Of a DNA stretch of 64,000 nt, positions 16,985 to 27,491 are shown piece after piece. A program made the position numbers and the translations under genes. The stretch covers positions 930,001-994,000 of the forward strand of contig NZ_JACHDO010000001.1 in assembly GCF_014201115.1 (NCBI RefSeq), given 5' to 3'. The notes beneath the pieces are model-generated. The model made no database searches. It worked only from the letters and a program-made list of their open reading frames with translations, and had not been told where the DNA came from. Every line of letters begins with the position of its first letter. The first letter of the stretch is position 1. The stretch is from Nocardiopsis metallicus (lineage in GTDB: Bacteria > Actinomycetota > Actinomycetes > Streptosporangiales > Streptosporangiaceae).

Positions 16985-17740
16985 GTGGCCAGCCCGGTGG
17001 TCAGTGACCGCATCTGGACGGTTCCCAACCTGTTGAGCATGCTCCGGTTGTTGGGCGTGCCGTTGTTCCTCTGGCTCATCCTGGGCCCGCAGGAGGACTG
17101 GTGGGCGCTGCTCGTGCTCGCCCTGGCCGGGCTCAGCGACTGGTTGGACGGCAAGATCGCCCGGGCCTGGGACCAGGCCACCAAACTGGGGCAGATCCTC
17201 GACCCGCTCGCCGACCGCCTCTACATCTTCGCGGCCCTGCTCGGCCTGGTCGTGCGCGGCATCGTCCCGTGGTGGCTGATGGCCCTCCTGGTCCTGCGCG
17301 ACGTCCTCATCCTGGGCGCGCTGCCGCTGCTGCGCCACTTCGGTTACGGGCCGCTGCCGGTCAACTTCGCGGGCAAGGCCGCCACGCTCTGCCTTCTGTA
17401 CGCGTTCCCGCTCCTGTTCATCGCGGGCTACGCGTCGATCGTCGGAGATGTGGCCAGGATTATGGGTTGGGCCTTCGCCCTGTGGGGAACGGCTCTGTAC
17501 TGGTGGGCCGGACTGCTCTACGCCGTACAGGGACTGCGCCTGATAGGCCAGACCCGCCGCGACGAACGCGCTGATCACGCGGGTATCCACGCGGGTGCCC
17601 GGGACAGCGACCCCGCACGCGGCCACGGCGTGGACCGATCGGATCCGATCGCACCGGCGACCGCGGACGGTCGTCCCGGCGCGGCACCCGAAGGCCCGGA
17701 CGGACCGGGCCTGCCGGATCAGGGCAGGACCGGGCCCTGA
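16985..17740 (+). CDS. CDP-alcohol phosphatidyltransferase family membrane protein
   Basis: A 251-residue integral membrane enzyme that transfers a phosphatidyl group from CDP-diacylglycerol to an alcohol. The complete family motif D-x2-DG-x2-AR-x8-G-x3-D-x3-D is present: DWLDGKIAR, then GQILDPLADR. About six membrane segments span residues 17-190, followed by a hydrophilic tail of about 60 residues rich in Asp, Arg and Gly. PgsA-type (phosphatidylglycerophosphate) and other specificities cannot be told apart. GTG 16985 is preferred because a GGCGGGGGG tract lies 5 bases upstream; an ATG at 16940 in the same frame has no visible ribosome site. The next gene, on the same strand, starts 173 bases later. 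Confidence 0.8.
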   Translation: MASPVVSDRIWTVPNLLSMLRLLGVPLFLWLILGPQEDWWALLVLALAGLSDWLDGKIARAWDQATKLGQILDPLADRLYIFAALLGLVVRGIVPWWLMALLVLRDVLILGALPLLRHFGYGPLPVNFAGKAATLCLLYAFPLLFIAGYASIVGDVARIMGWAFALWGTALYWWAGLLYAVQGLRLIGQTRRDERADHAGIHAGARDSDPARGHGVDRSDPIAPATADGRPGAAPEGPDGPGLPDQGRTGP

Positions 17741-17913
17741 TCCACTGAACGAACCGGCGGACCGGCTCACCAGAGTCCTGTCGGATCGAAAGGGAGTGTC
17801 ATCTCCGCCATGAGAACATGTCCCATCGCGCGCGAGGCCGCGCGCTCCGAGTACCTACCCCCCGTCGCGCCCCTTGGCCGCGTTGACCGCACCGCCGTTC
17901 GGGGGTCCCTGCG

Positions 17914-20475
17914 ATGAGTACGACCGATTCCGCGTCCGGCGCCGCACCCGACGCCACTGCGATCCCCCCGATGAAGGCCGTGGTGATGGCGGGCGGCGAG
18001 GGCACGCGCCTGCGCCCCATGACCGCCAACCAGCCCAAACCGCTCCTGCCGGTGGTCAACAAGCCCATCATGGAGCACGTGCTGCTCCTGCTGCGCAAGC
18101 ACGGGTTCACCGAGACCGTGGTCACCGTGCAGTTCCTGGCCACGCTCATCCGCAACTACTTCGGCGACGGCGAGGAGCTCGGCATGAAGCTCCACTACGT
18201 CGCCGAGGAGGTCCCGCTCGGTACGGCGGGCAGCGTCAAGAACGCCGAGGAGCACCTGCGCGGGGAGCCGTTCATCGTCATCTCCGGCGACGCGCTCACC
18301 GACATCGACCTCACCGACATGGTCCGCTTCCACAAGGAGCGCGGCGCCAAGGTGACCATCGCCCTCAAGCGGGTCCCCAACCCGCTGGAGTTCGGCATCA
18401 TCATCGTGGACGAGCAGGGGCGCATCCAGCGCTTCCTGGAGAAGCCCACCTGGGGCCAGGTCTTCTCCGACACCGTCAACACCGGCATCTACATCATGGA
18501 GCCGGAGGTCCTCGAACGGGTGGCCGCGGGCGAGGTGGTCGACTGGTCCGGCGACGTCTTCCCTGAACTCCTGGAGGAGGGCGAGCCCCTCTACGGGTAC
18601 GTCGCCGACGGCTACTGGGAGGACGTGGGCACCCACGAGAGCTACCTCAGCGCGCAGGCCGACGTGCTCTCGGGCAAGGTCGACGTGGAGATCGACGGCT
18701 TCGAGGTGTCCCCGGGGGTGTGGGTCGGCGAGGGCGCGGAGGTCGACACCAGCGCCGTCCTCAAGGGCCCCCTCTACATCGGCGACTACGCCAAGGTCGA
18801 GGCCGGGGCCGAGCTGCGCGAGTTCACGGTGGTCGGCAGCAACGCCGTGGTACGGGCGGATGCCTTCGCCCACCGCACGGTGCTGCACGACAACGTGTTC
18901 ATCGGCCGCAACGCCAACCTGCGCGGCTGTGTGATCGGCAAGAACACGGACGTCATGGCGGCCGCCCGGATCGAGGAGGGCGCGGTCGTCGGCGAGGACT
19001 GCGTCATCGAGTCCGAGGCCTACGTCAACAACGACGTGAAGGTCTACCCGTTCAAGACCATCGAGGCCGGGGCGGTGGTCAACACCAACGTGGTCTGGGA
19101 GTCGCGCGGGCAGCGTTCGCTGTTCGGTCCCCGGGGCGTGTCCGGCCTGATCAACGTCGAGATCACGCCCGAGCTCGCGGTCCGGCTGGCCAACGCCTAC
19201 GCCACCACGCTCAAGAAGGGCGCGATGGTCACGACCTCCCGTGACGTCTCGCGGGCGGCGCGCACGCTCAAGCGGGCGATCATCAGCGCGCTGACGGCCG
19301 CGGCCATGGACGTCCGGGACCTGGAGGTCGTGCCGCTGCCGGTGGCGCGCTTCCACACCTCGCAGAGCGGGATGAGCGGCGGCATCATGGTGCGCACCAG
19401 CCCCGGCGACCCCGAGTCCGTGGACATCCTGTTCCTGGACGGCCAGGGCGCCGACCTCTCCCCGGGGGCGCAGCGCAAACTCGACCGGGTCTTCTCCCGG
19501 GCCGAGTACCGGCGCGCCTTCCCCGGCGAGATCGGTGAGCTGACCTTCCCCTCCCGCAACGTGGAGAACTACTCCCACGAGCTCCTGAGGGCCGTGGACA
19601 CCTCCGGGGTGGCCGAGGCCGAGCTGAAGGTCGTGGTGGACTGCGCGGGCGGTACGGGCTCGCTGATCCTGCCCTCACTCCTGGGGCGGATCGGCGTGGA
19701 CGTGCTCACGGTCAACAACCGGCTGGACGAGGCCTCGCCCACCGACACCGTGGCCAAGAAGATGCGGGACCTGGAGCGGCTGGGCGAGCTGGTGGCGGGC
19801 TCCGGGGCCGACTTCGGGGTGCGCTTCGACCCGGTGGCCGAACGGTTGGCCATCGTGGACGAGAACGGCGAGCTGGTGGACGGCGACCGAGCGCTCCTGG
19901 TGGTACTGGACCTGGTCGCCGCCGAACGCCGCGGCGGGCGGGTGGCGCTTCCGGTCACCACGACCCGGGTGGCCGAGACGGTGGCCCGCTCCTACGGGGT
20001 CGAGGTGCTCTGGACCGCCACCGCCACCGACGAGCTGACCAAGGCGGTTCGCTCGGAGGGCGAGGAGATCATCTTCGCCGGTGACGGCCGGGGCGGGTTC
20101 GTCCTCCCCGAGTTCAGTCCCACCAGTGACGGCATCGCCGCCTTCGTGCGGCTGCTGGGGCTGGTGGCGCGGACCCGGCGCTCGATCGGCCAGATCGACC
20201 GTGCGATCCCCCAGGCGCACCTGCTACGGCGTTCGGTGCCCACCCCGTGGGCGGTCAAGGGAAGCGTCATGCGCGCGGTCGTGGAGTCCGCGGGCGAGCG
20301 CGAACTGGACACCACGGACGGGGTCCGGGTGATCGAGCCGGACGGAAGCTGGGCCCTGGTCCTGCCGGACACGGCCGAAGCGGTCACCCATCTTTGGGCC
20401 GAAGGTCCTGATTCGGACAGCGCGCAGCGCCTGCTCGACGAGTGGGCGGCCGTGGTGGAACGGGCCGAGGGCTAA
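17914..20475 (+). CDS. Sugar-1-phosphate nucleotidyltransferase fused to a phosphomannomutase-like domain
   Basis: An 853-residue protein in three parts. Residues about 20-260 are a nucleotidyltransferase with the signature MAGGEGTRLRPMT and PKPLLPVVNKPIMEH. Residues about 265-380 are left-handed beta-helix hexapeptide repeats (VWVGEGAEV, LYIGDYAKV, VFIGRNANL). Residues about 390-850 have the order of the four alpha-D-phosphohexomutase domains. The nucleotidyltransferase part looks fully active and is usually annotated as making GDP-mannose from mannose-1-phosphate. The mutase part looks inactive: the phosphoserine loop, normally TASHNP, reads VRTSPGD at 493-499, and the metal loop, normally DGDGDR or DPDADR, reads DPVAER at 639-644. 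ATG 17914 is used; its ribosome site is weak. Confidence 0.85.
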   Translation: MSTTDSASGAAPDATAIPPMKAVVMAGGEGTRLRPMTANQPKPLLPVVNKPIMEHVLLLLRKHGFTETVVTVQFLATLIRNYFGDGEELGMKLHYVAEEVPLGTAGSVKNAEEHLRGEPFIVISGDALTDIDLTDMVRFHKERGAKVTIALKRVPNPLEFGIIIVDEQGRIQRFLEKPTWGQVFSDTVNTGIYIMEPEVLERVAAGEVVDWSGDVFPELLEEGEPLYGYVADGYWEDVGTHESYLSAQADVLSGKVDVEIDGFEVSPGVWVGEGAEVDTSAVLKGPLYIGDYAKVEAGAELREFTVVGSNAVVRADAFAHRTVLHDNVFIGRNANLRGCVIGKNTDVMAAARIEEGAVVGEDCVIESEAYVNNDVKVYPFKTIEAGAVVNTNVVWESRGQRSLFGPRGVSGLINVEITPELAVRLANAYATTLKKGAMVTTSRDVSRAARTLKRAIISALTAAAMDVRDLEVVPLPVARFHTSQSGMSGGIMVRTSPGDPESVDILFLDGQGADLSPGAQRKLDRVFSRAEYRRAFPGEIGELTFPSRNVENYSHELLRAVDTSGVAEAELKVVVDCAGGTGSLILPSLLGRIGVDVLTVNNRLDEASPTDTVAKKMRDLERLGELVAGSGADFGVRFDPVAERLAIVDENGELVDGDRALLVVLDLVAAERRGGRVALPVTTTRVAETVARSYGVEVLWTATATDELTKAVRSEGEEIIFAGDGRGGFVLPEFSPTSDGIAAFVRLLGLVARTRRSIGQIDRAIPQAHLLRRSVPTPWAVKGSVMRAVVESAGERELDTTDGVRVIEPDGSWALVLPDTAEAVTHLWAEGPDSDSAQRLLDEWAAVVERAEG

Positions 20476-21090
20476 CGAAGGTGCCGGGCGGGTGCGGGCG
20501 GTGGGGCCGTCCGCACCCGCCCGACGCGTGCAGGGAGGTTTCTGTCCTGGTCTCCCGTTCCGGAAAAATCAGCTGTAAAGTGAACAAAAGACCAGGTCAG
20601 GGCATGGTTTGGGGGTGTGTGAAAATCTATTCGGGAATCCGGAGAACCAAACGCCCGGACCGGGCATCTGTTCCAGAACAGGTGTTGGTTTCCCACGAGG
20701 CCTGTCCGAGGCCGAGGCGGCGCCCCAGGTGTCGACGCGGCCCAACCCCACAGTGCGGGCGCCCCCAGGGTGCTCGCGGCGGGCCGAGGGGGAGCAAAAC
20801 CCTGTCTGGACAGGGATATGGTTTAAAGTCGAGTGTTCCCTGAAGCACCGTGTCACCACCCGCCCCGGGAATCCCGGCAACGGCGGACACCCAACGGGGG
20901 GTGACAAGTTGTACAACATGGGGGATGAGACCTAGCGACCGACCGTGTGGGCCGTACCGCTGCCGCGACAGCGGGCCGTCCCGCCGTGTCCCGGAAGACG
21001 GGTGGGCCCGGTGCCCGCCGATCGGCCGGGACGCGCCACCGATCAGCCGAATCAAGCACCGCCCCGTGCGGTAGGAGGCCGAGCCGACCT
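20476..21090. other. Long structured, less GC-rich intergenic region
   Basis: No credible protein gene is seen in these 615 bases, which are visibly richer in A and T than their surroundings between 20560 and 20930. They hold an outer stem AACCAA/TTGGTT (20645-20650 with 20685-20690) enclosing two smaller hairpins (CCCG/CGGG and CTGTT/AACAG), a GACAGGG-centred hairpin near 20800-20815, and the perfect palindrome GTTGTACAAC at 20908-20917. Two imperfect direct repeats end in CATGGTTT (near 20610) and ATATGGTTT (near 20823). The layout would suit an unrecognised small RNA or a multi-site promoter for the FHA gene. Confidence 0.35.
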
Positions 21091-21633
21091 ATGTCGAGCG
21101 TTTACTGCACGCAGTGCGGTCACGCCGTTGCGGATGATGCCCGTTTCTGCTCCCACTGTGGGACCCCCGTCCGCAGGGCCGAACCCCAGAGTCCCCAGCC
21201 CAGCGCTGGTGGCGACGCCGGGGGAGATGTCACTTCCACCATCTCCATCTCCGGTATACAGGCCCTCGAGGAGGAGGAGCCGGGTGACGAGCTCGGCGGC
21301 GACGACCCCGCCAGCGCCGACGCCCTTCCCCCCGGAACCGCTTTGCTGGTGGTTCGACGAGGCCCCAACGCCGGGAGCCGTTTCCTGTTGGACAGCGACG
21401 TGACCACCGCGGGTCGCCACCCCAACAGCGACATCTTCCTCGACGACGTCACCGTGTCCCGCCGCCACGTGGAGTTCTTCCGCCGCGGCAACGGTTTCGG
21501 CGTCCGCGACGTCGGCAGCCTCAACGGAACCTACGTCAACCGGGAACCGGTGGACGAGGCCGAACTGGGCGGGGGGGACGAGATCCAGATCGGCAAGTTC
21601 CGGATGGTCCTGCTGACCAAACCGCGCCGATGA
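21091..21633 (+). CDS. Zinc-ribbon FHA-domain protein, GarA/OdhI type
   Basis: A 180-residue cytoplasmic protein. The N-terminus is a zinc ribbon with Cys6, Cys9, Cys20 and Cys23 (CTQCGH and CSHCG). A Thr/Ser-rich segment (DVTSTISISG, about residues 46-55) follows and is a plausible kinase site. The C-terminal FHA domain shows GRHPNSDIFLDD, SRRH and GSLNGTYVN, the phosphothreonine-binding core. In mycobacteria GarA (Rv1827) is phosphorylated by PknB/PknG and controls 2-oxoglutarate dehydrogenase and glutamate metabolism. The neighbours here (bifunctional nuclease, MerR regulator, GcvP) are the same families found beside GarA in M. tuberculosis, which supports this identity. GGAGG lies upstream of ATG 21091. 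Confidence 0.85.
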   Translation: MSSVYCTQCGHAVADDARFCSHCGTPVRRAEPQSPQPSAGGDAGGDVTSTISISGIQALEEEEPGDELGGDDPASADALPPGTALLVVRRGPNAGSRFLLDSDVTTAGRHPNSDIFLDDVTVSRRHVEFFRRGNGFGVRDVGSLNGTYVNREPVDEAELGGGDEIQIGKFRMVLLTKPRR

Positions 21634-21803
21634 CGGTGCGCTGACCACGGTCGACGGGGGTGGGAGGGCCGAAGAGGTTTGCGGCCCCCCGCCTCCGGAG
21701 AGCTTTGTAACGAAGGGTGCCGATTTCGCCCTCGGGTCCTGGTCCGACGGGGGAGCAGGGACGAGCGCCCATCCGGCATGACGACTCGTGGGACGGAGCC
21801 GCT

Positions 21804-22277
21804 GTGAAGCACATGGAAGTCGTCGGCGTCCGGGTTGAGATGCCCTCGAACCAACCGATTGTCCTGCTCAAGGAATCCGAGGGTGACCGCTACCTGCCGA
21901 TCTGGATCGGCGGGGTGGAGGCCACCGCCATCGCGCTCGCCCAGCAGGGCGTGGCGCCCGCGCGCCCGCTCACGCACGACCTGTTCCGTGACGTGCTGGA
22001 CGCACTGGACACGGGGCTCGAGACGGTGAACATCACCGGCCTGAGCGACGGCATCTTCTACGCCGAGCTGGTCTTCAGCAACGGGGTGGAGGTCAGCGCG
22101 CGCCCCTCGGACTCGATCGCCCTGGCGTTACGGACGGGGACCCCGATCTACGCCCACGAGGACGTGATCGAGGAGGCCGGGATGCCGATCCCGGACGAGC
22201 AGGAGGACCAGGTCGAGGCGTTCCGGGAGTTCCTGGACAACATCTCGCCCGAGGACTTCGGCCGACGCAGCACGTGA
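21804..22277 (+). CDS. Bifunctional nuclease (DUF151) domain protein
   Basis: A 157-residue single-domain protein of the DUF151/bifunctional nuclease family. The family pattern is complete: LLKESEGDRYLPIWIGGVEATAIALA near the start (quoted here as YLPIWIGGVEATAIALA), RPLTHDLFRDVLDAL, FYAELVF and ARPSDSIALALRTGTPIYA. Some plant relatives degrade RNA and DNA in vitro; the bacterial role is unknown. GTG 21804 follows GGAG by 5 bases and starts directly at the conserved EVVGVRVEMPSNQPIV block. It lies between the FHA gene and a MerR regulator, as in mycobacteria (Rv1829). Confidence 0.88.
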   Translation: MKHMEVVGVRVEMPSNQPIVLLKESEGDRYLPIWIGGVEATAIALAQQGVAPARPLTHDLFRDVLDALDTGLETVNITGLSDGIFYAELVFSNGVEVSARPSDSIALALRTGTPIYAHEDVIEEAGMPIPDEQEDQVEAFREFLDNISPEDFGRRST

Positions 22278-22282
22278 CATGA

Positions 22283-22307
22283 CGGGGCCCGCGCACCGCG
22301 GGCCCCG
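22283..22307 (+). terminator. Terminator after the bifunctional nuclease gene
   Basis: An 11-bp GC-only stem (22283-22293 with 22297-22307) with a 3-nt loop lies directly after the stop codon and is followed by TTGTGT. Confidence 0.75.
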
Positions 22308-22631
22308 CCTTGTGTCTCCCGGGGAGCCTGTGTCCTGTAGGGATAAGGAATTCTTGACCGGAATGAGTGGTTCGGGCGGATTCGGGGTGCGCCCCGAAGA
22401 ACACGGCCGTGACCTGCGGCTTTGTCAGTTGTGTGAGTGGTAGATTAGGCGAAGGGAATGGTCGTGGAGTGCGCAGCCGAAAACCGCCGGGCGCGTTCGC
22501 GCGCCGCCGGCTCCGGTGCCGCGGCGGCGTCGCCGTACGCACTTGGCGACGCGCCGAGCGGCTTCGTTGACGCTGCCTTGCGGCCGTCCTACGGTCAGTG
22601 CTGTGAACCCCACGGCGCGCCCATTCCCTGA
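22308..22631 (+). promoter_or_regulatory. Promoter region of the MerR-type regulator gene
   Basis: This stretch of about 320 bases has no gene. The segment around 22325-22460 is locally AT-richer (GGATAAGGAATTCTTGACC and later GTAGATTAGG) and is the likely promoter, with TTGACC near 22355 and TAGATT near 22441 as separate candidate boxes. No single box pair with ideal spacing could be fixed. Confidence 0.3.
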
Positions 22632-23276
22632 GTGGACCTTCCCCTGTCGATGCCGTCGTGGGCCGAGAAGCCGGAGGTCGGCGTGGCGGTAGCGAGCGGC
22701 AAACGGGATCCCCATGACAGGCGGTCCGCGCTGCGGCTAGCGGGGCAGCAGGGCCTACTGTGCGAAGAGGACGTGATGGCGCTGCCTACGGACGTCGGGT
22801 ATCGGGGCCCAGCGGCGTGTACGGCCGCGGGGATCACCTATCGACAGCTCGACTACTGGGCCAGGACCGGCCTGGTGGAGCCGAGTGTGCGCACTGGAGC
22901 CCACAACGCCCCTCTGTACAGCCTCCCGGACATCCTGATGCTCAAGGTGGCCAAGAGGCTCCTGGACACCGGGATCTCGCTGCAGCAGATCCGGACCGCG
23001 GTCGACCACCTGCGCGGGCGCCCCGCCGCCGAGCTCTCCCGCATCACCCTGATGAGTGACGGCGTCAGCGTCTACGAGTGCACCTCCCCCGACGAGGTCG
23101 TCGACCTCATGCAGCGCGGGCAGGGCATGTTCGGCCTGGCCCTGGCCAACGTCTCCCGTGAGCTGGAGGAGGCCCTGGGGGTGGTGCCCGCCGAGGAGCG
23201 GGCCGACCTTCCGGCGGCGGCTCCCCAGCCCGTGGACGAGCTGGCCCAGCGCCGCAGGGAGCGGCGTACCGGCTGA
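22632..23276 (+). CDS. MerR-family transcriptional regulator (Rv1830-like)
   Basis: A regulator of up to 214 residues. The winged-helix MerR domain reads GYRGPAACTAAGITYRQLDY, shown in part, then WARTGLVEPSVR, LYSLPDILMLKVAKRLLDTG and ISLQQIRTAVDHLR. A C-terminal segment (SDGVSVYECTSPDEVVDL and RGQGMFGLALANVSRE) is shared with mycobacterial Rv1830. The start is uncertain. The QQGL block about 15 residues before the HTH is also present in Rv1830, which argues for a start upstream of it (GTG 22632, ATG 22650 or GTG 22686) and against the ATG at 22776, which has the best-placed AAGAGG. The mycobacterial locus has a second MerR gene (FtsR/Rv1828) between the FHA and nuclease genes; it is absent here. 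Confidence 0.82.
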   Translation: MDLPLSMPSWAEKPEVGVAVASGKRDPHDRRSALRLAGQQGLLCEEDVMALPTDVGYRGPAACTAAGITYRQLDYWARTGLVEPSVRTGAHNAPLYSLPDILMLKVAKRLLDTGISLQQIRTAVDHLRGRPAAELSRITLMSDGVSVYECTSPDEVVDLMQRGQGMFGLALANVSRELEEALGVVPAEERADLPAAAPQPVDELAQRRRERRTG

Positions 23277-23446
23277 CCCCGGTTCCGTCTGCTTGGGCGC
23301 GGGCGGACATGGGCGAGTTTGGTGCGTATCCGGTGGGCCGCTGACGATCCTGGTGCGTAGTCTTGGGGCGAGTGGTGAAAGCGCTCACTCCTAGAGACGT
23401 ATGCGGGCGCCGTATGTGCTCCGCTCACACAAGAAGGCCCATCCCC

Positions 23447-23857
23447 TTGAATCCGCCGCTCGCCTCCGGCCTCAAACGTTTCAGAACCCTGCCTGCTTGG
23501 GTGCGGGCTGCCCTTATCGTCCTCGTTGCCCTCTTGGCGCTGCTCGCCATCCGCGCTGTGGTCTCCGAAGTCCAGTTTCGTATCGCGTTGGCTGAGGCCA
23601 GAGATAGGCACCCGGTGCCGACGCGAGCGGCCGAAACCTGGTGGAACGGGGCCACGGAGCCGGAAAGGGTGAATCGGTGTGCTGAGGTCTCCCACAGTGC
23701 GGAGTTGGCTCAGAGAGGGCAATTGGACGAGGAAGCCCTGACCGCCCGCTTCTTGGCCCGTGATCTGGGTATGACGGGCGCCCTGGAAGGAGAGGCGGAC
23801 CGTTACCGGGAGATGTCCGTGCTCGTCCTGTACTGCGGTCGCAAGGGCTTGCTCTAG
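23447..23857 (+). CDS. Hypothetical single-pass membrane protein
   Basis: A protein of 136 residues if started at TTG 23447, which has AAGAAGG 9 bases upstream; longer in-frame starts at 23363 and 23414 are possible but lack a ribosome site. One hydrophobic segment (WVRAALIVLVALLALLAIRA, about residues 18-37) is followed by a hydrophilic domain of about 95 residues with two cysteines and no recognised fold. Codon use is less GC-biased at third positions than its neighbours (for example CTT, GTT, TTT, GAT, AGA), which suggests recent acquisition or weak selection. Function unknown. Confidence 0.5.
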   Translation: MNPPLASGLKRFRTLPAWVRAALIVLVALLALLAIRAVVSEVQFRIALAEARDRHPVPTRAAETWWNGATEPERVNRCAEVSHSAELAQRGQLDEEALTARFLARDLGMTGALEGEADRYREMSVLVLYCGRKGLL

Positions 23858-24102
23858 CTCACTGGCCGTCTCGAGGACGCTCGGGCTCACTACTCGCTTG
23901 TCCGGTCGAGCCAGAACAGTGGTGGTCTGCGTTCTCTCGCCGCACGTGTCTGTGAGGGCGGTCACTCGTTCGGGTGGTGGCCAGCCACGACGTCCGTGCG
24001 ATCCGCCGAAAAGGTGTGCCCTGGCTCCGTGGCTCGGGGCCGATCGAGTACGGTCGTAGTCGCAACGGGGATGAAAACCGACATCAACCCTGCTTGTACA
24101 CA

Positions 24103-24108
24103 TATACA
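24103..24108 (+). promoter_or_regulatory. Candidate -10 box for the gcvP transcript
   Basis: TATACA in an AT-rich patch lies about 25 bases before the glycine riboswitch, placing a start site near 24115. A -35-like CCGACA lies at 24078-24083, a slightly long spacing, so the -35 is weak. Confidence 0.4.
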
Positions 24109-24133
24109 GAGCGTCAGCAGGCTGCTGATACCG

Positions 24134-24235
24134 CGCGGGAGAGACCTCGGCAACGGGGCGCCGACGGGGCAATACTCCCCAGTAACCTCTCAGGCACCAT
24201 GGACCGCGCGGAGTAGGCCGCTCTGAAGCCTGGGC
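24134..24235 (+). promoter_or_regulatory. Glycine riboswitch (single aptamer) upstream of gcvP
   Basis: The conserved glycine aptamer elements occur in order and with normal spacing: GGGAGAGACC at the 5' side of P1, CGCCGACGGGGCAA (consensus CGCCGAAGGGGCAA), CTCTCAGGCA followed by GGACC, and the closing CTCTGAAG. The gene it precedes encodes glycine decarboxylase, the standard target. Only one aptamer is visible. Downstream, GGGCAC/GTGCCC (24232-24247) forms a hairpin. GGAGACC (24260-24266) can pair with GGTCTCC (24307-24313), which overlaps the end of the AGGAGG ribosome site, and GGTGACAG/CTGTCACC (24248-24255 with 24295-24302) brackets the same region. This points to control of translation initiation, though the hairpin could also act on transcription. 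Confidence 0.86.
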
Positions 24236-24313
24236 ACCGCCGTGCCCGGTGACAGAGGGGGAGACCGTGAGGAACACCGCCGACCCGATCGGCCCTGTCA
24301 CCAGGAGGTCTCC

Positions 24314-27211
<2,898 letters not shown>

Positions 27212-27238
27212 GGAGGCCCTGGGCGGGTCATAGGTGAG

Positions 27239-27268
27239 AGGGCGCCGTCCCGCAGGGGGCGGCGCCCT
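27239..27268 (+). terminator. Terminator after gcvP
   Basis: A 9-bp stem (27239-27247 with 27260-27268) is followed by TTCCCTT, 27 bases after the stop codon. Confidence 0.7.
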
Positions 27269-27491
27269 TCCCTTGGGTCATAGTGAATCTACGCTGTAAA
27301 GACGGTGCTGGAGTAGGCCGCTGGCGGATCGGGAAGAACCACGGAAGCCGACACCCGCACCGCGGGCCCCCGGCACCCGGGGGAGGGCGCGTTAGAGTTG
27401 CACCGCCGCGGATCCCCACCGGCCGCGGTCAAGCCGCACGGTCCGCGCTCCCCGCCGACCGGACCCGACACCCCCATGGAAAGCGGAACGA

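Noticed and set aside
20908..20917. GTTGTACAAC considered as a LexA or known regulator box
   Set aside because: It does not match the actinobacterial LexA pattern or another consensus I can name; kept only as an unexplained palindrome.
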